A DNA stretch of 64,000 nucleotides from Linanthus parryae (GCA_023055425.1 JALGPY010000014.1:250501-314500), one strand, 5' to 3'; shown: positions 36,920 to 50,380, counted from the stretch's first letter. Notes: generated from the letters alone by a model not told the origin. Program-made: numbers and translations.

Positions 36920-39900
36920 ATGGTGTCTCAGGTGCAGCAGACGCAGCCGGCCGTGCCGTACACGGTGGATCAACTTATCTCCGTGAATCCTTACAACCCT
37001 GACATTCTTCCCGATCTCGAAAACTACGTCAATGAGCAGGTTTTTTTTACTTCCTTCCTTTCTCTGATTCGTCTGCTAATCAGGCATTTAGTTTTCTTAC
37101 TGTGACTTGTTGTTAGCATACCTTTTGATTTTGGGAATGGCCTGGAATTGTAGAGGTCACTTAAGGCGAGGGCCGAGCCTCCTCTCCTCTCTCATGTATG
37201 CACGTTAGAGCTCACGGCAAAAATGTTTGATAAATAATGTAAAACAAAGCCAACTCCTACTGTGGATACACATTCGTTCTTTACTAATAGCTGGAGATAG
37301 ACCATTATTCATTAGAGCAAATTGTACTTTATGAGAAGCTACTTCATTAGATAAACTAAGGCTATGATCCGCCTGTGGAGATATTTTTGGCAGGAAACTT
37401 CTTTTTCTTGTGTGCAGGATCGTGACAATTGGTTATGTTTATGCAAGTCTAATTCTGAATCGGTTAACTATCCCCTGCTGCAGTATGGTCCTTCTAGCTT
37501 CTGATTTTATCAACCTTTAGATTCTCTATTTCATCCCCAGTTTCAGCACATAAATTGATCCTGCTACAGTTTCAGCACAGAAATTGATGAATAATTGGTT
37601 AGAAGAAAATCTTTATAATATGTGTCATTGTCGTTCTCTATACCCATCTTTCTCATCATATATCCTTCCCTTTCTCTATTTTCATCCCCAGTTCATGTCC
37701 TTATGATAGCCTTTTCCACCCATCTGAGGTAACACCACATGCCATTTCTTCTTCACTCTCTCTTCATCTCTGGTATATTACCACAAGAAAGTTGATTCAA
37801 ACTCATTAAGGATATGAAGAATGAGCCCAAGCCCCAAAACATAACTTTAATCCCAAATTTCCACTGAATTTGATATAAAACAGTCAACTGTACTATTGAA
37901 GTATCTACATTCGTTAGCAATGAACAAGTCCCAAATTCTTTATTCTCTCATCTAATTATACACATCAGTTTCTTTTGTTGTTGTGGTCACATAGTAGTTG
38001 CAATTGTCCGTGGATTCAATACCCTTTGAATTCCTCTGTGAAGTCATTGATTTCAATTGAATGGGGGGCTTAAAGAGAGGTAGTGGTGCTGGTAGCGTCG
38101 AGGGACGATAACTGAGAAGAGTTGTGGTGGGCTGGATTGCCAGATGAGCAGAAGAGATTAAGAGACCACTTTTCAAAACAACAATAAAAGTGGGCGCAAA
38201 TGACATGTTATTCCTAAAAGTGGGCGCTGGACTGCATATAACTGGTTTCTCACAAACATATGAGATTTGTTGTTAGAAGAGGCGTTAGGGCCCTCCTAGT
38301 TAGATCTCAAGCCTAGATATAGTAGTACCTTTGCATTTATCTACTGTAGTATGCGACTTGTTTTTCCTTTATTCGAAGTTCCATATTCTTACACCTCAAT
38401 AAAGGGGGAAATGTGATTTAATTGCCCTACAGTTTACCTATTTCCCCTTTTGATGTCCAAACTTCCAAATGAGCTTCATGTACTGACCCAAATCATCTGC
38501 CTTTGTCCACGGGGTTAGTTTTCTCTGTCAACTTGATTTTCATTAGCCAATGAGAAAGAGTCGACCGCTTCATTTGAATCGCTCAATCAAGAAGCCAGCC
38601 CTTGTGTGAATTTATTGATTGAAAATTCAGTATACTGAATTTCACTTTCCTTGTGTTTCCTCTTTCAACTTTGCTACAACTAATTCTTTCTGAAGACCGA
38701 GATGCCTAGGACGTCACTTTACTACCATCTTTCCTTTTCTTTTTCTCTTTTATCTTGAGGCCCCTGAAGGTCACAAGTGATAGCATACTGGTGATCTTGA
38801 TTGCAACATGCCAATTGTCTAATCAAAATGAACTATTTTCTTCTATGAAGCACGGGTGAAAGTGTGTCAGATTTCCACAAACGCATAAAACTGTAAGTAT
38901 GTAACGACACCTAAAACACTGTCATCCACCACCTGTCACCCTTGGCTTCATCACACCTCCAAACATGACACTTGCACAACCATGCACTGTCACATGAATA
39001 TCTTATACACTTTCACAAATTCAGGGGTTCACTCCCACTCGCAGAGGGAGGGCGCGGCATTATTTTAAAAATTCACAAAATGACTTGTGGCACATCCATG
39101 CTCCATAAAGCACCCAGTGCACTGTGCGGCACTCGGCACCCGTGCTTTGTATATTGTCTTATCCTGGTATTTTGATGTGATGGGAATTCTTCATTTTGAA
39201 TTTATTACGTCTTTCCACTACCTTTTTAGTGGAATTGTAATGACTAGATTTGAAAGTTAAAAGACATAATCATATGAAGATTGTTTCTGTTTACCTTGCT
39301 ACAGTTCGTACTTAAACTTTCTCCTTTTCAGGTCTCGTCACGAACATATAGCCTGGACGCAAATCTTTGTCTCCTAAGGCTGTATCAGGTGATCATCCTT
39401 TTTCTATAGATTAATGGAGAGACACTGGGCGTATGCTCTCTTGTTTGTAGGTGATGCATCATTTCTGTTTCTCTATACTGATTATCTTTTGTTAACACAA
39501 TTGTAGTTTGAGCCAGAGCGCATGAGTACTCAAATTGTTGCTCGTATACTAGTGAAGGTAGCTTCTAATATTGTATGATTTTTTTGAATTATATTTATTT
39601 CTTTTTGTTGTGTAATGGTCTTTTTTACACATCTTTTTTCTTACATTGTGCCATGAGCAGGCACTAATGGCCATGCCCTCTCCAGATTTCAGCCTTTGTC
39701 TCTTTTTGATTCCTGAAAGAGTGGTAATTAACCATTTCTCTTATCTACTCAAGTCATTAAGCTGCCCATTGTTTATTTGAAGTCATCCAATTCAGTATTT
39801 GTTTATGGTTGCAACTTGCATCTGTAGTAACTAACAAGTAACACACTTTTGTTGTGACGAGCTTTTAACTTGGTAAAAGAAGATACTATTAGAAGTATAT

Positions 39901-42900
39901 TCGTTTTTATCGCACGACGAACCCCATATGGATATTGAAAGGGTGTAGATTTTGTGGGTTACTCTCCAACAAAGCAGAAGGCATCGGTTTTATGATGGTT
40001 GTGTTGTGAAGGTAGTTGGAAGGGAAAGAACTATGATTTGGACATAGCGAATGTAAATTTTGCGGCACTGCTCAAGTAGAAACTCCGCTGAATTCAGAGT
40101 TGTAGCGATAGTAGGCAGTTATGTTTACCTATTCGTCAAAAGCAGACTCTGCTTTGGGGCCAGTTTGGGAATGCTTCTGTGCTCTCCGACAGCAGAAGCA
40201 GTTTTAGTGGGTTGATAAAAATAAAATTTCTGTGTTTTCGGATAGTTTCTGCTGTCCCACAGCAGTTTTCAGGAAGCAAGGGGGGACATACTTTTCCAGA
40301 AGGTGCTTTTGATTAATTTATCTACAACCGATTCTAACCTTAGAATTTTTAAAATTTCAATAGTTATCTTTACGGAAATGACACGTGTCATATATTTTTG
40401 TCATTTTACCCTCCCACAGCAACTTCGCAGTTGATTTTACCAAACACAAAATTGCTGTATCAATATTTCATTGCAACTTTCACGTAATATTTACCAAACA
40501 ATATTTTATCCAAAAGTCACAGCAGCTTTCCCCTAGTGTTTTTCTCACAGCAGTTTCTAGCACCGCCACATCATTCCCAAACTAGCCCTTAGTGGAGTGT
40601 GCGCGCGGCGAGTTCAGAAATATGCAAGTCAATACTCACCACCACTACTTGCAAGTCAATGCCAGTGCTCACAACCACTTCTAAAGCTTGAAAGTGGATT
40701 TGTCCTAGTTTTGAAATCTTGATGGCTGCAGGTCCCAACTGTAAGAGAACATGGAGCTGTGGTTTCACAATTTTCCATTTTGAGAACTTTATATTGGCAT
40801 GTGTTGTGTGCACAATGCCTTATGGAGCTGTGGTTTGCTTGAATGATTCGACAAAAAATGGGTTGTTTGTGTTGGTAGGAATGGTCAATTTATGTACTAT
40901 CATTTAGCGATTTTCTTTGGGAGGTGAGTTGTTGGTCCAGTCAGTGGTGTGGTGATATAGGAAATTCTATTCATGGTCCGGAGCGGTGTTAAAGACTTTG
41001 GGAATGGGATATGGATTTCAAGTGTTTTCATCATAGCTGCTGTGCCATGGCGCCTCGACTCTTTTTGATTGGCATGTAATAATAGCAAATTGTAAATAAG
41101 TCTGGACCTCTTACTCGGTTAAACAGATTGTGGAAACAATATGTTGGCTGTGTTGAGGCCAAGGATTTAAATAACGGTATCGGCCGGCGTATCGGTTACG
41201 GTTGCGGAAATCGGTTATGGCCCGTAACGGACAAAACGTAACGCGAATAGGGGACTGAACGTGCGAATGTTAAAAAATCGTCGAATGATGCTAATATTAC
41301 TTTTAAAACAATGTTAAAACATATTCATAGTATTTATGGCTTATTTGTAGAGGACATGTGTGATATATCTAAATAAAACACAAACTGTTGGGGTCTTTTC
41401 AGAAATTTAGAAAAATAAAGGGGCACATATGAAATAAAGTGAACTGTTTATCATCTTTAACAGTTTTCAACCCTAGCCGCCCACTCTTTACACAGTACAC
41501 ATGACCATTCAAAGTACCCCACACCCATTCAGTTTCTAAATAAACACAAGGACGGACAATTCAAGAAAGAAGTTGAACGATTATAAAACACAAGGACGAA
41601 CGACGATCTGCTGTTAGTCGTCGTCCTCCCCCTTCCAATCGTCATGTGTGACGAATCACGAAGGCATGTGAACTTCTTTCCCTGTGATTCAGTTTCTTCT
41701 TCTTCTTCTGAACTTCCCTCTAGTTCAGCTTCTTCATTTTCTTTTTCCTCCTCTGATTTCTAGATCGCTTTCTACCACACCGTTCCGTACCGCCCGAAAA
41801 ACGAGCGTACCGCTCCGTATCGGCCGGTTCGCCTGAGAATCTGTATCACACATACCGTACCGGCCGAATCGCCCGGTACGGTACGGAGCGATATTTGAAA
41901 CCCTGGTTGAGGGAATCTAGTTGAGGTTACTTATTAGTAAGTTGATCGAAGGTGAATCGTAGAATCGGTCTGAATCGTAAGATTCGGACCCTTGAATCGG
42001 GATTCAAATAATTATTTGTCCATTAAAGATTCACCAAGGGATTCGCATCGTTTCATGGGTGAATTGAATTGAATCGTAGGATACGAATCGTGAATCGTAA
42101 GATTTTGACAACTATGGTTGAGGCAATCTAGTTGAGGTTACTTATTAGTAAGTTGATCGAGGTATACAAAGAGATGAAGGGAGTTTCTTGGCAACATCTT
42201 ATTTGAATTTTCTTCATGCGAAGAGAAAAAAATCAACCAAGTGAGAATATAAAAGGTGAATATTCAAAAATTCCCTTTTTTACCATAACCAATTTTGTCT
42301 CGTTAAGTCTAGCGACTGTGCAACTGAGTGACAGTGACTATTGTGGTTTAGGGTTGCAGTTGAAGGTAAATGAGCCTTGTCAGTTCTGTAGTTTCAGAGA
42401 AAGAGGGTACTGGAGAATGCTGGTTTTCGTTGGTAATACTGTGAAAGAGGTATGTGATTGTGATGGTTGTTGGTACTTGGTACCAGAAGTGAGATGGTTG
42501 GTGCGGATGTGTGGTGTTGATAGGGAGGGTAAGGGTCATGACAGTAGAATAGGGAACATTTGCGGAACAGGAGTAGTGGTGATGGTGTTGTATCTTGGTC
42601 ACGAAGCTTTTTCTTGGTGACAGGGAGGGAAAGGATTCTGGTGGTTCGGTTATCATTTGTAGGAAAATGTTCAGTTGCAACTTATTAACAAATTATTCCT
42701 AGTAAACAACTTGGAAGGTGGATTAGAACTACCCATGTAGGCGAGAGAAAGTAATTGTATATATCCTACATTTGCTGGCTCTCTTGTCTACTCACCCAGC
42801 TGTGCATTCTGGTGATAAAAGATTTTTGGATTGCCACTTGTCATTAACACACGGTGACCACATGGTGCTTGTGAGTACAATCACGTCCTTTTTCCAGGTA

Positions 42901-45900
42901 TTGCTTCTCATTGACTGAACTATGAAGATGCATTGTCCTCTGGCATATCTACCATATAAGCTTGGTCCCCCCTGAGCTACTGCTATTTTTCAATCAACCT
43001 AAATGTCTAGCTTAAAATTAGGAATTTTAGATAGAAGAAAAGTTGTTTTGAGACATTTTGATGTCACTGTATTAACAAATTAACACGAAGCCAATAGGGG
43101 CTGTGCATTACTAAGAATGTCATTAGACCTAGATCATGGTAAACAAAGTGAACTACAATTTAATGTCTCTTTGTACCTTCATTGGCTTAGTTTGGCAAAG
43201 ATAGATTATTAGATAGATTATTGAATGAGTGGTTGGGATGAAGTGTTTTTGTCTCTCTCCTCATCCCAACCACTCATTCAATAATCTATCCAACAATCTA
43301 TCTTTCCCAAACTAGGCCATTGTGCAATTCATACAACCATATATGAAATTTCACTTTTAGCTCGGGAATGTTCACTTAAACTTTCCGTCTTACTATTGTC
43401 ACGATGAAACGATTAATCCTTTGGGTTATAGCTTTCCATCATTTGTTAGTAACTTTTCCAGAGAAAAGGAAAAAACATCCCGCTGTCCATAATCGAGTGT
43501 TGGGGCGGACTTTTCACGGAGATATATGATGTGCTTTTTAATTGATAGATTTACTAAAATGCTCTTTGTTTGATGTGGTACTTTTCTTGGGAAGTTAAAA
43601 AGTAGGAATTTCAAAAAGGGCACGGAGGGAAATATAGTGCTAAGTTACTTATTTTGGGACTTCCATTTTAGGAAATGAGGACACTTAAACTGGGACGTAG
43701 GGAAGTAGCACAAGAGTCTAAGCTTCATTTGTAATATCCCGTCCCACATCGAGATATTGTGGATTAAATGGCTGGTATATAGTACACCGTGTGGATTACT
43801 ACTAGCACTTTTAATGCTACAACATTTTTATCCGGTGGTACGGATAAAGAAGTTACTGCAGTGATTAATACTAAAACGGTACTAAAATACAGTAACAACT
43901 CTTATTCTTTACGGCCTAATGCCCACACTTGATTTACAAATCCGTTTGTTGGCTACTCTTTTTCTCGTCTTTGCGACCCTTTCTATTTGTCCTTTCTTGT
44001 GCATATCATTGATCATTCAGATGAACCAAGAAAACCCGACAGATAACACCATTTGAAGAAAGCTAACAAATAGTAAAAGTAGTAGCTACATGTAGGACAA
44101 ACTAAATTCTACATTTGATTCCTGCATCAATTTCTTAAGCAACATGATAATATATTAGAATCTGTTATGATCTTGAAGCTACGTAACTATGTTCTCCGTT
44201 TAATTGTCACATTTGACTGATGTGTCTCCATGTCCCCAATTCATCAGCAAATGGAGGAACAGTTCAAGACACTAATTGTTCTGTCGCACTTCCTGGAGGT
44301 ATGAATGTGCTGCCTTTGTTCAACCTTTTTTCTTTGATATTGCGATAGCTGATTATGTTAATTACAACATAAGTACTCTGGTCTGTGTTAGACGAGGCTC
44401 AGAGCTAAGAGCTGGTGCATGATCATATCGCTGTTTTACTGGGATAATGTTGATTGAAATTGGTTATACTAGCATATGTATTTTGCACTTGCAGACTGCA
44501 AGGTTCCGTCAATTCTGGGAAGAAACGGCCAAGTGTCGTCAACTATTAGAAGTCGTGCCAGGTAATATCAGTTATGGCACACAGAACATGTCTTTCAAAT
44601 GTCAGTTTGAATACTTGTGTTCTTGTGTATGATGTAGAAGTTGTAAGCCACCATCTTAGCATCCACTGTATATTCTCTCTTCATATGAACCACACATTTC
44701 CAATAAGCCACGTCCCCAAATAAGGCAAATATTACAGATTGTGGAAATATAAGCAATTAAAAGGAATGATGGGCAGTAGTGTAAAATGAATAGTTGGTTA
44801 AGTAGAAGTGTTGTACACAGGCAGATTCACCGTCGGAATAAATACATCGAAGGGTTTGGAAGAAAAGTGAGGAGCATAAGCTCTACTAATAAGATATAAT
44901 AGATTTATTCCTCTTGAGAGAGATAAGGGGTTTGTTCACAATGAAATGTGATCTGGCAATCAAATGGCTTACTCCTCGAGGATGATGTAGAGCAGGTTGT
45001 TATAAATTGTACCATACAATCTATAGGGGATGAGAACCCACTTGTGGTCATCTGGAAGTGCGATATTATATTACTTATGTATGAGAGAGATGGCTGAACA
45101 TCATGTTATGCATTTTTTCTCGGTATGAATGTTTGCCTATTGTACCAGGCGTTGAAAAGAAGAGAAATTTGTTAGTGCTCGAAAAGAGCAATATGTGTTG
45201 CTTCACTCTGAAATGAGTGTGCATATCACATAAAATGAGCTCCACTGAAAACTTGGGTAAAGTGGTGCAAACACATTGGTGAAGAAGCACCACATGGTGC
45301 TCTTTTGGAGAACTGACAATTTCTCTGGAAACAGACTTGGTCTTGGTCGATTTCACTTATCACTCCGGTCATTTGAAAATTATCGCCCATCACCGCCTCA
45401 CTTTTGGACGCTTCAACACTTCTTTTCACTAAACTGTTTGGTTTCCTCAGTTTTCCCCTTCTATCATTGTTTTCCCTTCACCGCGGCAGTCACATTGGAG
45501 TTACTACTATTTTGTATGCGAAGAATCAATCTCCATCTTCAACTACGACAATCGACTCTTTGAAAGTGAACTGTTTTTTATCTCATTTTATGGTAGAAAA
45601 AGAAACTAACATTGATATATAACTAGCGTTACATACTTGGACCGAGTAATAGACAATGTTCACATGTCACTAAACAGGTACATTGTCTTTCAGAATTAAG
45701 GAATGACCTCCCAGAACCACGCGCTTCATAGAAGTACACTTTAATTATTCAACACATTTCTTTGCATATTTAAACAAAATATATGATATTTTCTTTTCTA
45801 AAGCTTAGTTAAGCAACATGCCAAGCTCCTAAGACATAGTCTTAGAAAATTACAGGTCATCCACAATGGTACATTATAAAAGATAAACTTACTCCTCATT

Positions 45901-48041
45901 TGTACATAAAAAGAGAGTTTTACTGAGAAAGGGAGGAAGGGATGGTGGCTTTGGCTGTGGCTGTGGCTGTGGCAAGGGGGTAAAAACTATTATTTCAGAC
46001 CGAAAGGTTTTTTTTAAGCACACCCCTAACCACATGGGGTAAAATGAAATTAACACAGCAATTCATCTGTTGTATCCTGTAACTCTGTCTTCTTCGAGTT
46101 GAACACCATTTTATGACACCCACATACAACGTATCAGATGAATCGGACTCGCCCGCTGCCGATTCCGTTACATATCGGGTTATACATTACGTTTTGGGCC
46201 ATTTAGTTAGATTTATGGTCTATTCTCCCCTCTTGCTTGTCTCTTTTCTCAATGCATGTTGTCGAGTGCGCCCAGTCACGTATCCCCTATCCCCTGGCTG
46301 GCGGCGCACCGCAACGGAGCGCTTGCGGGACCGGGGTTAGCTCTAATACCATTTTTAACAACCCAACTTCTTTATCCGTTCCAAAGGAAAAAAAAAAAAA
46401 AAAAAGTTGTTGGGATAGTAATCCGCTTGGGTTGTTACATCATGATTGGGTTGTTCTTGTCCGATTATGTGGGGCACATGATTCCTGATTCCAGCTCCTT
46501 TTATCTGGAAAGTAAGGCTCTGTGTTCCATGTCTCCTTATTCATATGCGGTGCTTTCTCATTTCTGCTGCATAATTTTTGTTATATTTTTCTTGGTTACC
46601 GAACACTATGCCCACAGTTCAATAGACATAGCCATCACACTAGTTGGAATCCTGCGGTCAATCAACGCTCTAGATGCAATCCACTTCGTCCACCCTACTT
46701 TAATCCTTGCTATAACATTACCGTCTCTCTCCGTCGCTACGTAAGATCGACCCCAGATATCTAAAAAGATCCTTCTTCAACACCTCTTGCCCACCAGTAG
46801 CTTTTACGGTCACTCACACCATCCACTAGTCACTAGAGTCATAGTTCATATATTTGTAAGCAATGTTCTTAAGTTCATAAAAGATCACAAATATCATAAG
46901 CACAAAGATGCCTATTTTTATGCGGGGGTTGTGATGAGTACTACGTCAAGAGCTAAATCTGTTGCTAAGATGAACAATATTTGTGAACAAGCTTTAGTTT
47001 ACCTCAATTTTGAAGGAAAGATCCGGGGTAAAGGTTTGACTTCGTAAGCCTCTAATTTTTTCCGTGGAGGATGCAAGAACATCGAAATATCTCTTAAGTT
47101 CTTACAAAACATAGCTGAAAAATGATCCAAGCTATTCTTGTTCAAATTAGTGAGAACATGGGAAAACACAGCAATTAAATGACGCAGTTCTGTAGCTCAG
47201 GGTTTTGTTGCCTTCAGAAACGAGATATTTTTATCTCACTTAATGCCAAATCAAACCCACAAAAACAAGTGGATTTTTCTGGGTGTAGAACTGTGATTTT
47301 TCTGTTTGGCTGGAACAAAAGGTTTCAGCAGGTTTTGTCCAGAAGATGTGAGGTTTTGAACTATGATTTGCATAATTACTTTTCTTTTCTTGTATTAATA
47401 TGTACAATTGGGCTATGGTTGTTAATCTATATGTTGTTTCGTCATCAGCACTTGACATTGTGGTTGAGTGTCTGCATCATTATACTTAATCAAGGCTAGA
47501 ATGTCCGGAGAGTTCTGTTCATTTTTTGTTCTTGTTTGATTTGTAGGGTTTGAGCAAGCTATCCAAGACTATGCAGTACATGTACTCACTTTGACTTACC
47601 GGAAGGTTTCAAGGTCTATTCTTGCTGAGGTATGCTTAGTTTTTGTGTCTCAGAGTGTTCGATCTGACCCAACCAACAAAATCTTGTTAAAAAGCTCAAG
47701 CAGATTAGTTTGCTACTTGGGTTGGTTGTCTTGGTTTAAGTAGGCTATGTATGAGAAGTTGGCTGGTGTTGTGGTCTATTAGTGTAGTTGGGTTGTTTAT
47801 TTGTTGGTTGGAACTGAGTAATTGGGTAATTTGCTTGCAGGCTATTAACATTGAAGGTGTTTCCCTAGACAAATTTCTTGAGCATCAGGTTGCCAACTCG
47901 GGTTGGATTCTTGAGAAGGGCACCAGGGAGCAACTTATCGTGATTCCCTGCAACGAGTTTAATGATCCAGAACTGAAGAAAAAAAGTGCCGATAGTATTC
48001 AGTTGGAGCACGTCAGTCGGATCTTTCCCATCCTTGGCTAA
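36920..48041 (+). CDS. EIF3K: Eukaryotic translation initiation factor 3 subunit K (eIF3k), 8 coding exons
   Basis: This is a non-core subunit of the cytoplasmic eIF3 complex, which binds the 40S ribosome. Coding exons: 36920-37039, 39332-39388, 39507-39557, 39661-39723, 44248-44298, 44495-44561, 47547-47629, 47841-48041. All introns are GT-AG, and the phases sum to 693 nt (230 aa), close to the 226 aa I recall for the Arabidopsis protein. Recognisable blocks are YTVDQLISVNPYNPDILPDL (exon 1), YSLDANLCLLRLYQ (2), FEPERMSTQIVARILVK (3), MPSPDFSLCLFLIPERV (4), MEEQFKTLIVLSHFLE (5), ARFRQFWEETAKCRQLLE (6) and the C-terminal winged-helix part LDKFLEHQVANSGWI ending RIFPILG. I chose the ATG at 36920 because it gives the conserved N terminus; in-frame upstream sequence is leader. 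Introns 1, 4 and 6 are 2.3, 4.5 and 3.0 kb because of inserted elements. The reading frame is intact and the gene looks functional. Confidence 0.96.
40156..40591. mobile_element. hAT-like MITE in eIF3k intron 4
   Basis: Ends GGGGCCAGTTTGGGAATG and (reverse complement) AGGGCTAGTTTGGGAATG form terminal inverted repeats. The interior repeats CAGCAG/CTGCTG-rich motifs (ACAGCAGAAGCAG, CACAGCAGTTTC). Non-coding. The GGG-CTAGTTTGGGAA start is typical of hAT-derived MITEs in eudicots. Target duplication unclear. Confidence 0.65.
41161..41905. mobile_element. Mutator-like TIR element in eIF3k intron 4, about 745 bp
   Basis: Left end AAGGATTTAAATAACGGTAT pairs with the right end, read as CAGGGTTTCAAATATCG. 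Subterminal parts are rich in CGGCCGG, CCGTACCG and CGGTACGG inverted motifs. Flanks GTTGAGGCC (41152-41160) and GTTGAGGGA (41906-41914) look like a 9-bp target duplication with two differences. No transposase visible. Confidence 0.6.
41906..42162 (+). repeat. Direct repeat of about 46 bp, copies 211 bp apart
   Basis: AATCTAGTTGAGGTTACTTA and the following ATTAGTAAGTTGATCGA occur at 41914-41951 and again at 42125-42162, nearly identical. The intervening DNA has repeated GAATCGTA motifs. This could be a local duplication or the footprint of an insertion next to the Mutator-like element. Confidence 0.7.
43183..43318. mobile_element. Near-perfect fold-back element in eIF3k intron 4
   Basis: The left arm TAGTTTGG.AAAGATAGATT through GAGTGGTTGGGATGA is followed by a spacer of about 20 bp and then its reverse complement. 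The arms are about 58 bp with only a few mismatches. The intron transcript would form a long hairpin. The CTTAGTTTGG end resembles the MITE family at 40156. Confidence 0.75.
43729..43870 (+). mobile_element. Possible TRIM-type LTR fragment in eIF3k intron 4
   Basis: TGTAATATCCCGTCCCACAT followed by CGAGATATTGTGG resembles the starts of short LTRs of plant TRIM elements, which often carry GTCCCACATCG. No primer site or second LTR was found nearby, so this is tentative. Confidence 0.3.
46110..46439 (-). mobile_element. TRIM-like retrotransposon end: short LTR plus primer-binding site, eIF3k intron 6
   Basis: Read on the minus strand, a short LTR (46439 down to about 46354) starts TGTAACAACCC and ends GGGTTGTTA. 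It is followed by TGGTATTAGAGC (46351-46340), one base different from the initiator tRNA-Met primer site. GC-richer internal sequence without coding potential follows. An A-homopolymer (T on minus) sits within the LTR at about 46388-46405. The second LTR is not found, so the copy is partial. Confidence 0.55.
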
Positions 48042-49075
48042 AACATCTATTTGGCTCATGGATTTCTATTTTCTGTTGAGACTTGTTGCTCTAAACTAGA
48101 GGAATCAGTTTGTTAGACTTTCTGGCACTTGTTTCGTTTTAAGAAGACTGACTGGTCAAGTAGTATTATTTTCTTAATACTAAATACTGGATTTGGTTAA
48201 TGATCTTGGAGCTGTCTTGTTATGAACAAGAGTGTTACTGTATCCGGAAGCATAACAAAAAATGGTAGAAAGATCTGCAGTTCCGGACCATATATCCTAA
48301 TTGCTAGACCCTGCTGTATGTGAATAATCATCATTATAATTCACGTTAGGTGGCAGTTGTAAACATGTATCAACAAGCGTTACCATAATTTGTTTCATAA
48401 GAAACTCTTTTAATAATATCAGGAAGAGTGATGTTTAGACATAGACAGTGGCCTGACCCATTTTCATGATAAGGTATTGTAGTATAATTAGCAGAACTTG
48501 TAGCGAGCCCTCTCCTGATACTCTGTCTCTCGTCTTATCATTGGAGCTGCTTACAATGATTTGGTCTTAGTTTTTGCTCTTGGTTGTGCAAGTAAAAACA
48601 GCCCATAAAATGAGAGCCATCATATGTTTAAATTTTGATGTCCTTCGTCATAGATGCAATCTCCTATGAAACTTCAACTCACATTTTCAAAGAATGTGAT
48701 TTCTTAATATTTGGTCTTACATAATAAAAGCTGACTGGATTGATGCGGTAGGCACTTGGATTTCAACTGCTGGGTTGAACTTGACATGAAGGATATTAGT
48801 GTCTTTCAAGACCTCATGTGGTTGGATGTGTTCTTATTTTTCTTTGGACCATATGGAAACAAAGAAAAAACAAAAACATTGATAGTATGACCCTGTATGT
48901 TGAAGCTTGCATTTTTTTAAAGTTTTAAGAATACACTAAGGTCAAGCAGGCTTTTGCAAAAGAAGATGCGATTAGTCTTTAACTATGTTGTGACTGGCTC
49001 TTGGAATTTGCCAGATATAGGTAAGCTTAAGCTCAATGTTAATCTCTTTATCCTAGGACTGGAGGGGCTGGCTAT

Positions 49076-49106
<31 letters not shown>

Positions 49107-50020
49107 CGAGATATGAAAGAGGCACACATGTTATTAGTTTTGAGGGAAAATCTGCTGAAACTGTAGTGAACACCAAAATTTGCTACTTTAAAGTTAACCT
49201 CCTAGAGGATATGACGTTTATCTTTTTAATGTTGATAAGTTGAACTACAATTTTTCCTTCAAAAGGCCATGACGATACTTAGAGGTTTCAGAAATTTTGA
49301 ATGTTATATGTCAACCGCAAAACTTAACTAAATCGAACCAAACCATGCTTTACGGTTCAGTTGGTTTGCCACATGTTCAGTTCTCAAGAAATGACAATGT
49401 TGGTTTGGCTAGAGATTGCTCTTCAAACCGCAAAAACCGACCTATGTAGACCCCTACCGTCCCTGATGCCGCCGTAGTTGCTTCATCTTCTCAAAAGTTG
49501 CTGAGGACTGTTCCTCAAATACATGAATGCACCAGCAATAGTCTAAATAATTGGGTTTTAGCTTAAATCACGGTTAATGCTATGTGTAATTGATGTTTGA
49601 GGCCCACCAACGGGTAAGTCTTACCACACAATTAGTTGTTTCCCTTAGAAAAGAAGGGACGGTATTATGACTCAGTAAGTACTAGAGTTGAGAGTTAAAA
49701 AAATGCGCCAACAAAAACATGTAACCAATACACAGTTACACACAGTACACCTAGTATTTGAGGAGGGAGAGAGAGAGAGATGCAGTTAGCTGAAAGGGGA
49801 TTAAGAGAAAACCGTGGACACTTTTGTGGAAGTATTACTACTACTAGTACGTTCGGTTCAACTAAACTAGTACTACTAGGACGAGGACTGGACTTGTTAA
49901 AGTATGTGCTGCGCTTGCTTGTTACTACTCCCTCGTTATCTTCGAAATAAACGAATCCAATCCTGAATAGCTAACGACAATAATTTAGCTAATGACAATT
50001 TGCTAATTTTTCATATAAAT
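48042..50020. other. eIF3k 3' region and intergenic DNA
   Basis: It starts with the eIF3k 3' untranslated region; no single clear poly(A) signal stands out. A T-homopolymer lies at about 49078-49106 and a (GA)n tract near 49770-49780. No gene is supported. Confidence 0.5.
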
Positions 50021-50021
50021 T

Positions 50022-50207
50022 AAGAAAAATGACACTAAACTTATATGCACTTTGACACTAGTGACACGCGATGCGTATCAGTAAATTTCACTAATTTAAT
50101 CTAACTCTTTTAACGATTGAAGGCTCTTTGTCTTAAAATATACTAAACTGCAGGGGGTTTAGTGTCACATGTTTCAAAGTGCATATAAGTTTAGTGTCGT
50201 TTGTCCT
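50022..50207. mobile_element. Fold-back MITE, about 185 bp
   Basis: The left arm GACACTAAACTTATATGCAC followed by TTTGACAC recurs inverted at 50168-50200 (GTGCATATAAGTTTAGTGTC). The interior is AT-rich and non-coding. Superfamily not assigned. Confidence 0.7.
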
Positions 50208-50380
50208 ATATATTAATGTAGTGTTAGGAGAAATATACAATGTTTTTAGAGGAGTAACTCATTTTCGTATCGTATCGTAAACTAAATTATTCAGTCAAAG
50301 TGAGCTCATAAAGTCAACTAAAGATAGAGAAGGAAGGGTAGTAGTTTGTAGCTAGCTATAGTAGCTACTAAATAAATACT

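Noticed and set aside
42216..42620. 134-codon + strand open frame in eIF3k intron 4
   Set aside because: Overlaps an opposite-strand frame of similar length, lies in an intron, and resembles no protein I know. Not supported as a gene.
46113..46764. Overlapping + strand open frames up to 162 codons in eIF3k intron 6
   Set aside because: They read through the antisense TRIM-like LTR and its A-homopolymer and have no domain resemblance.
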